From: Jeotgalibacillus campisalis
Lineage (GTDB): Bacteria; Bacillota; Bacilli; Bacillales; Jeotgalibacillaceae
Direction: 5' to 3'
NCBI RefSeq assembly: GCF_000829515.1
Contig: NZ_JXRR01000014.1
Location: forward strand, 620,001 to 684,000
DNA: 64,000 bases
Below the pieces are notes generated by a model. That model had not been told where the DNA came from. It was given only the letters and a program-made list of their open reading frames with translations, and did no database searches. Numbering within the stretch: the first letter of the stretch is position 1; the number at the start of each line of letters is the position of its first letter. The position numbers and the translations under genes were made by a program. Shown piece after piece: positions 25,503 to 34,210 of the stretch.

Positions 25503-27188
25503 TTAAAAGAGACCTTCTGCTTTGCCATCTTTACTAACATCCATATTAAGTGCTGCAGGTTCTTTTGGAAGCCCAGGCATCGTCATAACACTGCCAGTTA
25601 ATGCCACAATAAATCCTGCGCCAAGCTTTGGAATGAGCTCCCGAATTTGGATGGTGAAATCTTCAGGTCTTCCGAGTAATGACGCATCGTCTGAAAGAGA
25701 ATATTGTGTCTTTGCCATACAAACCGGAAGTGACCCCCAGCCAAACTTCTCAAATTGCTGTATTTGTTTTTCGGCCTTTGAAGTAAAAGCTACTTCTTTT
25801 GCTCCGTATACATTTACAGCAATTTTGTTCATTTTTTCTTTAAGCGAGTCAGTCAGCGAATATAAAGGAGTAAAAGAATGAATGGACTCTATTGCTTTTA
25901 AAACCTCCAAAGCAAGGTCCTTACCGCCATCACTGCCTTTCCCCCAAACCTCTGTAAGTCCATAAGGAATTTGATGCATATTACACCAGTTTGATAGAAG
26001 CTCAATTTCATCTGCAGTGTCTGTGTGGAAGCGATTGATCGCTACAACAAACGGCAGGTTAAATGATTGAATCGTTTCTATATGCTTTTTTAAGTTACCT
26101 AAACCTTCTTCAAGTGCCTGCGTATTTTCCACAGTCAGATTCTTTTTTTCTTGTCCTCCGTGCATTTTCAGCGCACGTATGGTTGCCACAATCACCACTG
26201 CATCAGGGTTTTTTTCAATCGCTCTGCCTTTTATATTCAGAAATTTTTCTGCCCCCAAATCCGCCCCAAAACCTGCCTCCGTCACAACATAGTCAGCAAG
26301 TTTAAGTGCGGTTTTAGTTGCCATAACAGAGTTGCATCCATGCGCAATATTAGCGAATGGCCCCCCATGTACTAAAGCAGGTGTATGCTCTATTGTCTGA
26401 ACAAGGTTTGGCTTTAAAGCATCCTTTAACAGCAGAGTTAATGCCCCTTCAACTCGAAGCTCCCCAACAGTGACAGGTTCTTTGTCATAGTTGTAACCCA
26501 CGACAATTAAAGATAGTCTTCTTTTTAAATCGTCAAGATCTGCTGCTAAGCAAAGTACCGCCATAATTTCTGAAGCAACGGTTATATCAAATCCGTCCTC
26601 TCTTGGCACCCCTTGTACAGGACCTCCAAGACCGATCACAATATTTCTAAGCGCTCGGTCATTTATATCCATCACACGCTTCCATATTATTCTTCTCGGG
26701 TCAATATTCAGTTCGTTGCCCTGATGTATATGGTTATCAATTAGGGCAGCAAGGGCATTATTGGCAGAAGTTATCGCATGGATATCCCCTGTGAAATGCA
26801 AATTTATATCTTCCATAGGAAGAACCTGTGCATATCCACCACCTGTTGCCCCTCCTTTTACTCCCATTACAGGACCTAAAGAAGGCTCGCGCATGGCGAT
26901 CATGGTTTTTTTGCCAAGTTTCTTTAATGCATCTCCAAGGCCAACCGTTACTGTAGACTTTCCTTCTCCAGCTGGAGTGGGGTTGATTGACGTGACAAGA
27001 ATTAACTTCCCTTCCTGAGATGTTTTAATACGGTTTATCGCGTTAAAACCAATTTTGGCTTTATATTTTCCGTATAGTTCAAGATCATCTTCATGTAAAC
27101 CAATTCGGTTTCCGATATCTGCAATAGGCTGCATAGCTGCACGCTGAGCAATTTCAATATCCGACGGTACTGTTTTATTCATTGTCAT
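25503..27188 (-). CDS. fhs: formate--tetrahydrofolate ligase
   Basis: ATP-dependent enzyme making 10-formyl-THF from formate for purine and fMet synthesis. 561 residues, normal length. The nucleotide motif [15 protein letters not shown] (about 66-80), [22 protein letters not shown] and [15 protein letters not shown] are diagnostic. GGAGG six bases before the ATG. Monocistronic. B. subtilis lacks this gene at the matching locus, so it is lineage-specific content. Complements the folate genes thyA and dfrA in the window. Confidence 0.96.
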   Translation of the reverse strand: MTMNKTVPSDIEIAQRAAMQPIADIGNRIGLHEDDLELYGKYKAKIGFNAINRIKTSQEGKLILVTSINPTPAGEGKSTVTVGLGDALKKLGKKTMIAMREPSLGPVMGVKGGATGGGYAQVLPMEDINLHFTGDIHAITSANNALAALIDNHIHQGNELNIDPRRIIWKRVMDINDRALRNIVIGLGGPVQGVPREDGFDITVASEIMAVLCLAADLDDLKRRLSLIVVGYNYDKEPVTVGELRVEGALTLLLKDALKPNLVQTIEHTPALVHGGPFANIAHGCNSVMATKTALKLADYVVTEAGFGADLGAEKFLNIKGRAIEKNPDAVVIVATIRALKMHGGQEKKNLTVENTQALEEGLGNLKKHIETIQSFNLPFVVAINRFHTDTADEIELLSNWCNMHQIPYGLTEVWGKGSDGGKDLALEVLKAIESIHSFTPLYSLTDSLKEKMNKIAVNVYGAKEVAFTSKAEKQIQQFEKFGWGSLPVCMAKTQYSLSDDASLLGRPEDFTIQIRELIPKLGAGFIVALTGSVMTMPGLPKEPAALNMDVSKDGKAEGLF

Positions 27189-27325
27189 GGTTACCCTCCA
27201 TTAAATATGTACTTTCAACATCATATCACGAAAAGAAATGCCAATGATTGAAACTAATTCCATTTAACATTATTTTGCTGCTGCTTTGTTAAAATATGCT
27301 TTTTAAAAACAGATGTATCCGCTTC

Positions 27326-28015
27326 TTACATTTCCTGTTTCTTTTTTTCGTAAACAAACAGCGTATAAAAGGTCAAACTCTGCTTCAACTTATTTGACAA
27401 ACCATCTTTATTTATCTTTACCGCTTCATCTTTATAAACATGTACTTCATCTAGATAATGCCAGTTTAATTCATCAGCAAGGCCCTGAAATTCCCATGGC
27501 ATCATCGTATTGCAAATAAAATTGCCGTCAACGAGCCGATCAAAACTGTTTGAGCGAGGTCCTGCAGTCGGACCAAGGATAGCACAAAATATTTTACCAT
27601 TATCAGTAACGAGAGAATCAATGGTTTTTAAGGCTTTAAATGGGTTTTCCATCCACTCTAATGAATTTATGCACATGACACTGTCATAAGACGACTGATG
27701 ATTTAAGGCAAAATCTTCAATCGTTCCTTCATAAAATTGAACGTGCGAAGTAGATTGATGCTTCGCATACTGGATCATCTCTTTAGAAAGATCGAGTCCG
27801 GTAACTTTATATCCCTGTGCTCCCATCGCATTAGAACCTGTACCGTCCCCACAGCCCACATCCAATAAGGATGAACCTGAAGGCAGGTAGGTTCTTACTG
27901 CAGGCACAATCGGCTTTCTGCTGCCATGATGCCACATTGCAAAAGATTTCTTATGCCAATCTTTCGCTTTTTCGTCCCATTGAGCCCGCGACTGTTCTCT
28001 CCAGCGGTCTGTCAT
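27326..28015 (-). CDS. class I SAM-dependent methyltransferase
   Basis: About 229 residues of the UbiE/Methyltransf_11-like class. SAM motif I LDVGCGDGTGSNAMG (about 50-64), motif II TGLDLSKEMI and motif III region GTIEDFAL. Substrate unknown. Start at the ATG at 28015 with AAAGGAG; the longer frame crosses the mntR terminator hairpin and is rejected. It follows mntR but is separated by that terminator. Confidence 0.85.
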   Translation of the reverse strand: MTDRWREQSRAQWDEKAKDWHKKSFAMWHHGSRKPIVPAVRTYLPSGSSLLDVGCGDGTGSNAMGAQGYKVTGLDLSKEMIQYAKHQSTSHVQFYEGTIEDFALNHQSSYDSVMCINSLEWMENPFKALKTIDSLVTDNGKIFCAILGPTAGPRSNSFDRLVDGNFICNTMMPWEFQGLADELNWHYLDEVHVYKDEAVKINKDGLSNKLKQSLTFYTLFVYEKKKQEM

Positions 28016-28046
28016 ATCACTTGCTCCTTTCATCCTGCAAATAGTT

Positions 28047-28070
28047 AAAAAACCCCCCGGTTTCGGGAGG
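28047..28070 (-). terminator. mntR terminator
   Basis: CCTCCC / GGGGGG hairpin with a 6-base GAAACC loop, followed on the - strand by TTTTTTAAC. Confidence 0.75.
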
Positions 28071-28075
28071 CTCAA

Positions 28076-28495
28076 TTAAAGTTCTTCTTTTTCCTGAAGA
28101 CTTCTTAATTCCTTGATCAGCTCAGGGCGATTTTCGAACATTTGAACCAAATCACCAATCCGGTCTATTGAGTTCCAGCTTAAATGATGCTCAATGCCTT
28201 CCACATCAGTGTAGATGTTTTCATCTTTTACTCCGATGATTTGTAAAAACTGTTCAAGAAGCTCATGTCTGTAGACAAGACGTTTGCCGATTTTCGTTCC
28301 TTTTTTCGTTAATACCAGCCCTCTGTACTTTTCGTAAACCAAATATTCATCTTTGTCCAGTTTTTGTACCATCTTCGTGACTGAGGAAGGATGAACAGAC
28401 AAAGCATCAGCTATATCTGAAACACGGGCGTATCCCTTGTTATCAATTAATAAATAAATTTGTTCAATATAATCCTCCATGCTTGGCGTTGGCAT
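28076..28495 (-). CDS. mntR: manganese-responsive transcriptional regulator MntR
   Basis: DtxR-family dimeric repressor that binds DNA when loaded with Mn2+. 139 residues once started at the ATG at 28495 (GAGGAGG eight bases upstream). The ten-codon extension in the open frame is not part of known MntR proteins. Metal ligands D8 and E11 ([11 protein letters not shown]) and the [10 protein letters not shown] and [10 protein letters not shown] ligand regions are present. Winged helix [20 protein letters not shown]. It lies 90 bases downstream of mntD, unlike B. subtilis where mntR is elsewhere. It probably represses mntABCD through the boxes at 32108-32191. Confidence 0.96.
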   Translation of the reverse strand: MPTPSMEDYIEQIYLLIDNKGYARVSDIADALSVHPSSVTKMVQKLDKDEYLVYEKYRGLVLTKKGTKIGKRLVYRHELLEQFLQIIGVKDENIYTDVEGIEHHLSWNSIDRIGDLVQMFENRPELIKELRSLQEKEEL

Positions 28496-28584
28496 GTGGG
28501 GTTCCTCCTCATTCATCTCCTGCAAAAAAAGACGTGATCAATAAAAAGTTTACTATAAGGTGAAGGTGGACACAACTCGTTCCT

Positions 28585-29457
28585 TTAAATTTCGCCAGGT
28601 TTGTAGAACCATTTAGAAAGTTGACCATGCTTTGGACCAAATAAATAACTGATTGCAAATAGGATGCCTGTTGCAAATGCCATCGATCCTGAAATCGAGG
28701 TATCAAGCCAGATTGCCAATCCATATCCGACACAGCTCGCAAAAGCGCCGAAAGCTGCACTTAGAATAAACATCGTTATAAGCTTATCCGTCCACAAATT
28801 TGCAGCTGCTGCAGGTGTAATCAGCATGGCGACTACCATGATTGCTCCAACAGCGTCAAAAGCTGCTACGGTTGTAACAGATACAAGGGTCATGAATACA
28901 TAATGCATAAGCAGCACAGGGATCCCAAGACTTGCTGCGAGTGCAGGATCGAATGTTGTAACTTTCCACTCTTTATAAAATAATGCGATAACAACGATGA
29001 CCAATAGAGTAATTATCATTAACAATAAGGTAGCTTGCGGGATAGAACCTGCTATAGGTACATCCACTGTATTCCATGGAATAAATGAAATTTCACCCAT
29101 TAAAGCATGATTCACATCTAAATGAACATTTCCAACAGATGTTGAAATTAATATGACACCGATCGCAAAAAGAGTCGTAAAAACAACGCCAATGGCTGCA
29201 TCACTGTGTATACCAGTGGACTCAAACCATTGAACCAGCCATGCTGTTAATAATCCTGCAAGCATTGCTCCAATCAGCATGCTCCCTCCATCAAGTGAAG
29301 AGGAAATTAAATAAGCTGATACGATCCCTAATAAAACCGTGTGGCTGATTGCATCTGCCATCATGGCCATTTTTCTTAATATAAGTAACACACCGACAAG
29401 CCCGCAGCTTATTCCTACTAGCGAGCCTGTTATGAGAATCCATGCTGTATAACTCAT
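28585..29457 (-). CDS. mntD: manganese ABC transporter permease MntD
   Basis: Integral membrane subunit of the ABC-3 metal transporter family. 290 residues with about eight to nine hydrophobic segments. The cytoplasmic coupling loop region and the DAISHTVLLGIV segment near residue 35 are typical. The start overlaps the mntC stop by four bases. It likely pairs with MntC to form the channel for Mn2+ driven by MntB. Confidence 0.93.
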   Translation of the reverse strand: MSYTAWILITGSLVGISCGLVGVLLILRKMAMMADAISHTVLLGIVSAYLISSSLDGGSMLIGAMLAGLLTAWLVQWFESTGIHSDAAIGVVFTTLFAIGVILISTSVGNVHLDVNHALMGEISFIPWNTVDVPIAGSIPQATLLLMIITLLVIVVIALFYKEWKVTTFDPALAASLGIPVLLMHYVFMTLVSVTTVAAFDAVGAIMVVAMLITPAAAANLWTDKLITMFILSAAFGAFASCVGYGLAIWLDTSISGSMAFATGILFAISYLFGPKHGQLSKWFYKPGEI

Positions 29458-30395
29458 TTTCCTTCACCTCCACTTGTACGTTCAGAAAGCACAGTGGTTC
29501 CGCGAGATAGGCGTTTAATGGGAATCAGGCCTTTTTTTACGCCAAAAATCATTGAAATAAGAAATAGGGATGAAGAAGTTACGACTATAAATGGTCCTGT
29601 AGGAAGATTGCTTTCTGATGAGCTGATCAACGTTCCAACTCCTCCTGCAAAACCCCCGAAAAAACCAGAGAGCAAAAATAAAAAAAAGAGTGAATGGGTC
29701 CAGTATCTTGCACTTAAAGCCGGTATAATTAATAAAGCAGCCATTAAAATGACCCCGACTGCCTGAATTCCGATGACGATTACAAGAACAAGCAAAAAAG
29801 TGTATAGGCTTGAAAACAGATGTGCATGAATTCCCATCATGTTTGCATGCTGGGGGTCAAAGAGCACGACTTTCCATTGTTTATAAAATAAAAACACCAA
29901 TACCATTACTAAAAGAGCAAGCCCCCCCATCACATACGTATCCGACCTCACCATTGAAGCAGCCTGCCCGAAAATAAAGCTGTCAAGTCCGCTTTGACTG
30001 CCTCCGCCCGTTCGGTTGGCAATAGACAGCAGCATAATGCCTCCTCCGAAAAATACAGACAGAATAATCCCCATCGCCGCATCTCTTTTTATCCGTGTAC
30101 TTTGTTCAATTCCATAGATAAAAAAGGCCGCTATAAGTCCGCTTATGCCTGCACCTATAATTAAAACAGCAAGTTGTTTTTCACCTGTAAGCAAAAATGC
30201 CAGGATCACACCGGGAAGGGCTGCATGCGAAATTGCATCACTCATCAGCCCCTGCTGCCGGAGATTGGACATAACCCCAACCATCCCAGCCGCCATCCCT
30301 AATAATACCGTAGAAATAAACACCCATTGGAAATTGCTGCTTTCAAAGAGACTCAACAAATTGATCACTTCCCATCCAATGGATTTCTCCTCCAT
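29454..30395 (-). CDS. mntC: manganese ABC transporter permease MntC
   Basis: ABC-3 family permease, up to 313 residues, about eight hydrophobic segments, with SDAISHAALPGVI near residue 53. The start is uncertain: the ATG at 30395 has no clear RBS and overlaps mntB by 53 bases; a GTG at 30368, ten codons in, is an alternative, still overlapping mntB. The C-terminus is polar and extended (SRGTTVLSERTSGG). Coupled to mntD by a four-base overlap. Confidence 0.92.
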   Translation of the reverse strand: MEEKSIGWEVINLLSLFESSNFQWVFISTVLLGMAAGMVGVMSNLRQQGLMSDAISHAALPGVILAFLLTGEKQLAVLIIGAGISGLIAAFFIYGIEQSTRIKRDAAMGIILSVFFGGGIMLLSIANRTGGGSQSGLDSFIFGQAASMVRSDTYVMGGLALLVMVLVFLFYKQWKVVLFDPQHANMMGIHAHLFSSLYTFLLVLVIVIGIQAVGVILMAALLIIPALSARYWTHSLFFLFLLSGFFGGFAGGVGTLISSSESNLPTGPFIVVTSSSLFLISMIFGVKKGLIPIKRLSRGTTVLSERTSGGEGK

Positions 30396-31089
30396 ACGTT
30401 TTTTTCAAAAATGATTTTGTAAAGGTTTCATTTGTCGGGCCATAGGCAATCAGCTGCTTGTTTAAGAGAAGAACATGATCAAAATACGCCGGGACTGTCT
30501 GCAGGTCATGGTGGACCACAAGCACTGTTTTTCCTTTGCTTTTCAGTTCTTTTAATACAGCAATGATGGTTTTTTCGGTTTTGGCATCTACACCGGCAAA
30601 TGGTTCATCCATAAAATACAAATCTGCATCTTGCACGAGCGCTCTTGCTAAAAAGACCCTCTGCTGCTGACCGCCGGATAATTGACTAATTTGACGGTTT
30701 GCATATTCAGCCATATTCACTTTTTCAAGTGCCTCAAATGCAAGCTGACGATGTTTTTTTCCAGGGTATTGAAACCACCCTATTTGACCGTATAAACCCA
30801 TTGTGACGACATCTAGAACATTTGTTGGAAAGTCCCAGTCTACTGCTCCGCGCTGTGGAACGTAGCCAAGATGGTTCGTTAACTTTTTTAATTTTCCGTT
30901 GAAAAATTCAATCGATCCAGTCATTTTGGGCTGAAGTCCCAAAATGGCTTTAATCATTGTAGATTTCCCAGCACCATTAGGCCCTACTACGCCCGTGAGT
31001 GTTCCTTCTTCAATTGAAAAAGTGAGGGAATCAAGCACTATTTTCTTTTGATAAGCAGATGACAAATTTTTAACAGTAAGAGCAGTCAC
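30343..31089 (-). CDS. mntB: manganese ABC transporter ATP-binding protein MntB
   Basis: ATPase subunit, about 248 residues. Walker A GPNGAGKST (about 36-44), Q-loop YVPQRGAVDW, signature LSGGQQQRVFLARAL, Walker B DLYFMDEPF and the switch His in VVHHDL are all present. A GTG start at 31089 (GGTGA a few bases upstream) is preferred. An ATG four codons earlier lies within the end of mntA. Shares its ends with mntA and mntC, so translation is coupled along the operon. Confidence 0.93.
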   Translation of the reverse strand: MTALTVKNLSSAYQKKIVLDSLTFSIEEGTLTGVVGPNGAGKSTMIKAILGLQPKMTGSIEFFNGKLKKLTNHLGYVPQRGAVDWDFPTNVLDVVTMGLYGQIGWFQYPGKKHRQLAFEALEKVNMAEYANRQISQLSGGQQQRVFLARALVQDADLYFMDEPFAGVDAKTEKTIIAVLKELKSKGKTVLVVHHDLQTVPAYFDHVLLLNKQLIAYGPTNETFTKSFLKKTYGGEIHWMGSDQFVESL

Positions 31090-31090
31090 T

Positions 31091-32026
31091 TTATTCACCA
31101 TCCTCGTTTAGTGCTTCAGAAATTGTTTTCACATTGTGGAGATACATACCTATATACGTTCCTTCTTCTGTACCTTCTTCACCCATTGCATCTGAATACA
31201 GTTCCCCGCCCATTTCAACCTCATGTCCTGACTGTTCTGCTCCTTGAATAACAGCTTGAATAGAACGGTCGCTAATGCTGCTTTCAACAAATACAGAAGG
31301 AATTTTGCGGTCGACCAATAAAGTAACGGTTTGCTGGATTTCATTAAGACCAATTTCATCTTCAGTACTCAGCCCCTGCAGCCCTATAACTTCAAGATCA
31401 TGCATTCGGCCAAAATACCCGAAAGCATCATGTGCGGTAATAAGCACCCTTTTTTCTTCTCCGATTTTTTCCATTAGATCCTCGGATTCTGTGATCAGAC
31501 GATCTAAATCTGCGAAATATTCTTCTTGCTGGTTTTCCAACGTTTCCACTTCTGCAGGAAGCAGTTCAGCAAGCTCATGTGTTGCATTCTCTAATGCTTC
31601 TTTCCATAGATGAACATCAAACCAAATATGTGGATCTACTACATTGGAATTTTCTGAATCTGCCAGCAGATGTTCTTCATCCAGGCTTTCACCAAGAGCA
31701 AGAACCGGCTTAGAAGCGGAAATTTGTTCAAAAATTTCATCCATCTTTCCTTCTAAATGAAGCCCATTGTAAAAAACAATATCAGCATTCTGCAGAGCAT
31801 TGATGTCATTTTGAGTAGCTTGATAAGAGTGCGGGTCCACACCTGGTCCCATTAAAGAAGTGACTTCCACCAGATCTCCCCCGATTTGAGATACAGAATC
31901 GCCTATTTGTGATGTCGTAGCCACTACTTTAATGGGGCCATCACCAGTTTGCTGTTCTTCCTCACCACACGCCGAAACGAACCCGCCAAGAAGCATTGCT
32001 CCCAGTACAACACTTATTTTTTTCAC
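31091..32026 (-). CDS. mntA: manganese-binding lipoprotein MntA
   Basis: Solute-binding protein of cluster A-I metal transporters. 311 residues. Lipoprotein signal with lipobox VSAC (Cys at about residue 20). Metal ligands expected of the family: His in GVDPHSYQ (about 66), His in VDPHIWFD (about 138), Glu/His in the ITAHDAFGYF region (about 198) and Asp near the C-terminus (YSDAMGEEG). Together these suit Mn2+ or Zn2+; the adjacent mntR argues for Mn2+. Lacks the His-rich loop of zinc-specific homologues. First gene of the operon. Confidence 0.92.
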   Translation of the reverse strand: MKKISVVLGAMLLGGFVSACGEEEQQTGDGPIKVVATTSQIGDSVSQIGGDLVEVTSLMGPGVDPHSYQATQNDINALQNADIVFYNGLHLEGKMDEIFEQISASKPVLALGESLDEEHLLADSENSNVVDPHIWFDVHLWKEALENATHELAELLPAEVETLENQQEEYFADLDRLITESEDLMEKIGEEKRVLITAHDAFGYFGRMHDLEVIGLQGLSTEDEIGLNEIQQTVTLLVDRKIPSVFVESSISDRSIQAVIQGAEQSGHEVEMGGELYSDAMGEEGTEEGTYIGMYLHNVKTISEALNEDGE

Positions 32027-32093
32027 TTTTTAATTCCTCCTATAACATTAATCTTAATGATTATATTGTGCATACACCAAAGTATTCACCTTC

Positions 32094-32124
32094 ATTATAA
32101 ATGTTTCCTTGACGCAACTTTAAG
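32094..32124 (-). promoter_or_regulatory. mntA promoter region with MntR-like box 1
   Basis: On the - strand AAAGTTGCGTCAAGGAAAC (32121-32103) resembles published MntR operators (TTTGCnTnAGGGAAAC type, about 12 of 16 core bases by my alignment). A consensus -10 box TATAAT (32099-32094) follows directly. The box thus sits between -35 and -10, a normal repressor position. Confidence 0.55.
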
Positions 32125-32177
32125 TTATAAAGAGATCTATGTCAATCACATTTAATTAATTGAAAATTCAATCTTTT

Positions 32178-32208
32178 CTTGACGCAACTTTTCCTTTTGA
32201 TGTATAGT
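32178..32208 (+). promoter_or_regulatory. cspD promoter overlapped by MntR-like box 2
   Basis: TTGACG (32179-32184), 18 bases, TATAGT (32203-32208). The -35 box is embedded in CTTGACGCAACTTT (32178-32191), an exact 14-base repeat of box 1. It predicts a leader of about 95 bases before the cspD start, as is usual for cold-shock mRNAs. Confidence 0.5.
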
Positions 32209-32309
32209 ATACGTATCGTGTACTAATGGGTGATTTCGGCTCATAGGATCATGATAAAAAAAAGGGCTTGGGCACGGTGCTGTGCTTTTTAGTATTAGGA
32301 GGATGTTGC

Positions 32310-32510
32310 ATGCAGAATGGCAAAGTAAAGTGGTTCAACAACGAAAAAGGGTATGGTTTTCTTGAAGTTGATGGCGGAGAAGATGTTTTTGTGCACTTTA
32401 CAGCTGTCCAAGGGGACGGCTACAAGTCACTAGAAGAAGGTCAGGAAGTATCATTCGACATAGTAGAAGGCAACCGAGGTCCTCAAGCAGCTAATGTGGT
32501 TAAGCTATAA
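32310..32510 (+). CDS. cspD: cold-shock protein CspD
   Basis: Single-stranded nucleic-acid chaperone of 66 residues. The ATG at 32310 has AGGAGG eight bases upstream, and the open frame before it (14 codons) is leader. RNP1-like KGYGFLEV and RNP2-like VFVHF motifs are intact. The sequence is nearly that of B. subtilis CspD ([14 protein letters not shown] start, [12 protein letters not shown] end). A GC-rich hairpin-prone segment (GGGCACGGTGCTGTGC) lies in its long 5' leader. Followed by a strong terminator. Confidence 0.97.
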   Translation: MQNGKVKWFNNEKGYGFLEVDGGEDVFVHFTAVQGDGYKSLEEGQEVSFDIVEGNRGPQAANVVKL

Positions 32511-32531
32511 TAACATTATATAATTTATAAA

Positions 32532-32559
32532 GCTGACGTAAAAACGTCAGCCTTTTTTT
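32532..32559 (+). terminator. cspD terminator
   Basis: Perfect stem GCTGACGT / ACGTCAGC with an AAAA loop, then CTTTTTTT on the + strand. The - strand side ends in TTTAT and may also stop ypeQ transcripts. Confidence 0.88.
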
Positions 32560-32638
32560 CATTTAGTGATCAAGCAGAAAAATTCAGGCTGTTGTTTTGG
32601 ACAAAAACCGATTCATCTATTTAGGTGTGAAAAGGGAT

Positions 32639-32815
32639 TTAAGTTAAATGCTTGCCATACCGGGATATTTTTTCACCAATCGTACATTCCTGTATGCAAA
32701 ATCGGTGAGCCTTTGTTTTCCCTCTTTCTATTCGGAGCTGTTTTTTAACTAAACAATCCTTGCAGTAGGTCATAAACAACTCATCTACTTCATCAATTAC
32801 TTTTTTTCGTTTCAA
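32639..32815 (-). CDS. ypeQ: YpeQ, small zinc-finger-like protein
   Basis: 58 residues, TTG start with AAAGGAG nine bases upstream. Two Cys pairs: YCKDC (Cys 18 and 21) and HRFCIQEC (Cys 40 and 44, His 38), plus a basic linker. This is a likely single zinc site. The pattern CKDCLVKKQLRIERGKTKAHRFCIQEC matches the Bacillus YpeQ family in substance. Downstream of the RNase-H-like gene ypeP with a 23-base gap, as in B. subtilis, so probably co-transcribed. Molecular role unknown; nucleic-acid binding is a guess. Confidence 0.85.
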   Translation of the reverse strand: MKRKKVIDEVDELFMTYCKDCLVKKQLRIERGKTKAHRFCIQECTIGEKISRYGKHLT

Positions 32816-32838
32816 CCAGACCAGCTCCTTTCGAAAGA

Positions 32839-33492
32839 TTATATCTCGCTTTTGCTTTTTATCACAGATCCTTCTAATGCCTGAGACGCAAGTTTGTCCG
32901 CCTCTTTATTATCATTTCTTCTTATGGCGGTTAATTCAAGCTGTATCGACATCCTCTTTGTTATACCCTCAATTTTATCTATCCAGTTATTTAATTCTTT
33001 TTCATAGCACGGCCATTCTCCGTTGAGCTGATTAATAACGACGAGAGAATCTCCATATGGCCTGATTTTCTGATGGGTGACTCCAAGCTCTCCGCACAGT
33101 TGAAGACCTCTGTATAAAGCAGCATATTCTGCTTCATTATTGGTATTCAAATGTGTCAGCAAAAGATTTTCACGTATTCTGTACCGTTTATTTCCCTCAG
33201 TATAAGTCAGGACAATTCCTGCTCCAGCCATCTGACTGACAGGATTAAAGCTACCATCGAAGTAAAGCTGAACATCTTTTATTTGATCTTCTTCTTTGGA
33301 TAAAAGCTTTTTATATTCTTTCAGGGTCCATGTCTGACCCATATCATCTTCGATCTTAAGTTCTTTCATTCTTCCTGTTTTTTCTAGGTCTTGAATCATT
33401 TTCAATGAGACATCTTCATGCATCCAATCAGATGAAAAAGCTACAGAAGGAAGCGTCGGATGCTTGTAATCAAAATGAAGCCTGATTTCCAT
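32839..33492 (-). CDS. ypeP: RNase H-like domain protein (YpeP)
   Basis: 217 residues. The first about 70 residues form a separate N-terminal region; the RNase HI domain follows. All four acidic positions are visible: Asp in YFDGSFNP (about 79), Glu in NNEAEY, Asp in PYGDSLVV and Asp in NKEADKLA. So it should be catalytically competent at removing RNA from RNA-DNA hybrids, unless fold details differ. It is divergent from the second RNase H gene at 33593. The ypeQ gene lies downstream. Confidence 0.85.
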   Translation of the reverse strand: MEIRLHFDYKHPTLPSVAFSSDWMHEDVSLKMIQDLEKTGRMKELKIEDDMGQTWTLKEYKKLLSKEEDQIKDVQLYFDGSFNPVSQMAGAGIVLTYTEGNKRYRIRENLLLTHLNTNNEAEYAALYRGLQLCGELGVTHQKIRPYGDSLVVINQLNGEWPCYEKELNNWIDKIEGITKRMSIQLELTAIRRNDNKEADKLASQALEGSVIKSKSEI

Positions 33493-33592
33493 AGTAGTCT
33501 CCTTTCCTCACACTGACTATTCCTTCATTTTACTCTGATATTGTTCCCCTATGCAAGTATCGCTATAATTAGTAAATAAAGGGGTGTTTTAT

Positions 33593-33982
33593 GTGATTGA
33601 GCTATTTATTGACGGGGCAAGCGCCGGCAGCCCGGGAAGAAGTGGCGCAGGAATTTTTATTAAGAACGGGCAGCAGTCACAAAAGCACTCGATCCCTCTT
33701 GGCGAGTTAACAAACAATGAAGCAGAATTTGAAGCATTAATACATGGTTTAACATTATGCCTTCCATTCAAAAATAATATCATTTCCTGTAAATCCGATT
33801 CTCAGGCTGTTATCGGTGCGGTTGAAAAACAATTTATACGCAATAAACAATATGCTCATTATTTGAAGAAAATCACGGACCTGACTGATCAGTACCCATT
33901 ATTTTTTATAAAATGGATTCCCAGCAAAGAGAATAAAGTCGCGGATGAGCTTGCCAGAAAAGCCATCCATCAAAATAAATAA
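33593..33982 (+). CDS. ypdQ: RNase HI family protein (YpdQ)
   Basis: 129 residues, GTG start chosen since AAAGGGG precedes it; the GTG three codons earlier lies within the RBS. Matches B. subtilis YpdQ (FIDGASAGSPG, FFIKWIPSKENKVADELA). Asp (FIDGAS), Glu (NNEAEF), Asp (CKSDSQ) and Asp (KVADEL) are all retained, so the DEDD set is complete. It lacks the basic protrusion handle of E. coli RNase HI. Ends next to a dispersed repeat that supplies a hairpin. Confidence 0.85.
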   Translation: MIELFIDGASAGSPGRSGAGIFIKNGQQSQKHSIPLGELTNNEAEFEALIHGLTLCLPFKNNIISCKSDSQAVIGAVEKQFIRNKQYAHYLKKITDLTDQYPLFFIKWIPSKENKVADELARKAIHQNK

Positions 33983-33985
33983 AAA

Positions 33986-34205
33986 GAGGTTGGGACCATG
34001 TCTCAACCTCTTCAAACCGGTTCTCTGCACTTCAGGCGGACGCTTTCCGCAGGGAAGGCGCTGAGCCGCCTCCAGGCATTGCCCTGCGGAGTCTCAAGCA
34101 GCCGTCATATCCTGCAGGAGTCGCCACCTTCCGCTCCGTTCACCTTAAATTTACTAAAAAGAAAGAACTCAAATTAAACATCTTTCACAGTTCTGTCACA
34201 GCCTC
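33986..34205 (+). repeat. dispersed Bacillaceae-type palindromic element, copy 2
   Basis: About 220 bp between the convergent ypdQ and 88-codon gene. Left end GAGGTTGGGACC (33986-33997), right end complementary in kind (TGTCACAGCCTC, 34194-34205), i.e. imperfect terminal inverted repeats. The left end also folds into a hairpin (33984-34012, AAGAGGTTGGGAC / GTCTCAACCTCTT) that probably ends ypdQ transcription. The GC-rich core (34033-34139) is the homologue of the core in copy 1. Confidence 0.7.
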
Positions 34206-34210
34206 GTTCT

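Noticed and set aside
28496-28525. Ten-codon extension of MntR
   Set aside because: The strong GAGGAGG site lies within it, and known MntR proteins begin at the inner Met (PTPSMEDY).
32566-32748. 60-codon ORF on the + strand after cspD
   Set aside because: No RBS; it is antisense to ypeQ, which has an RBS and a recognisable Cys pattern.
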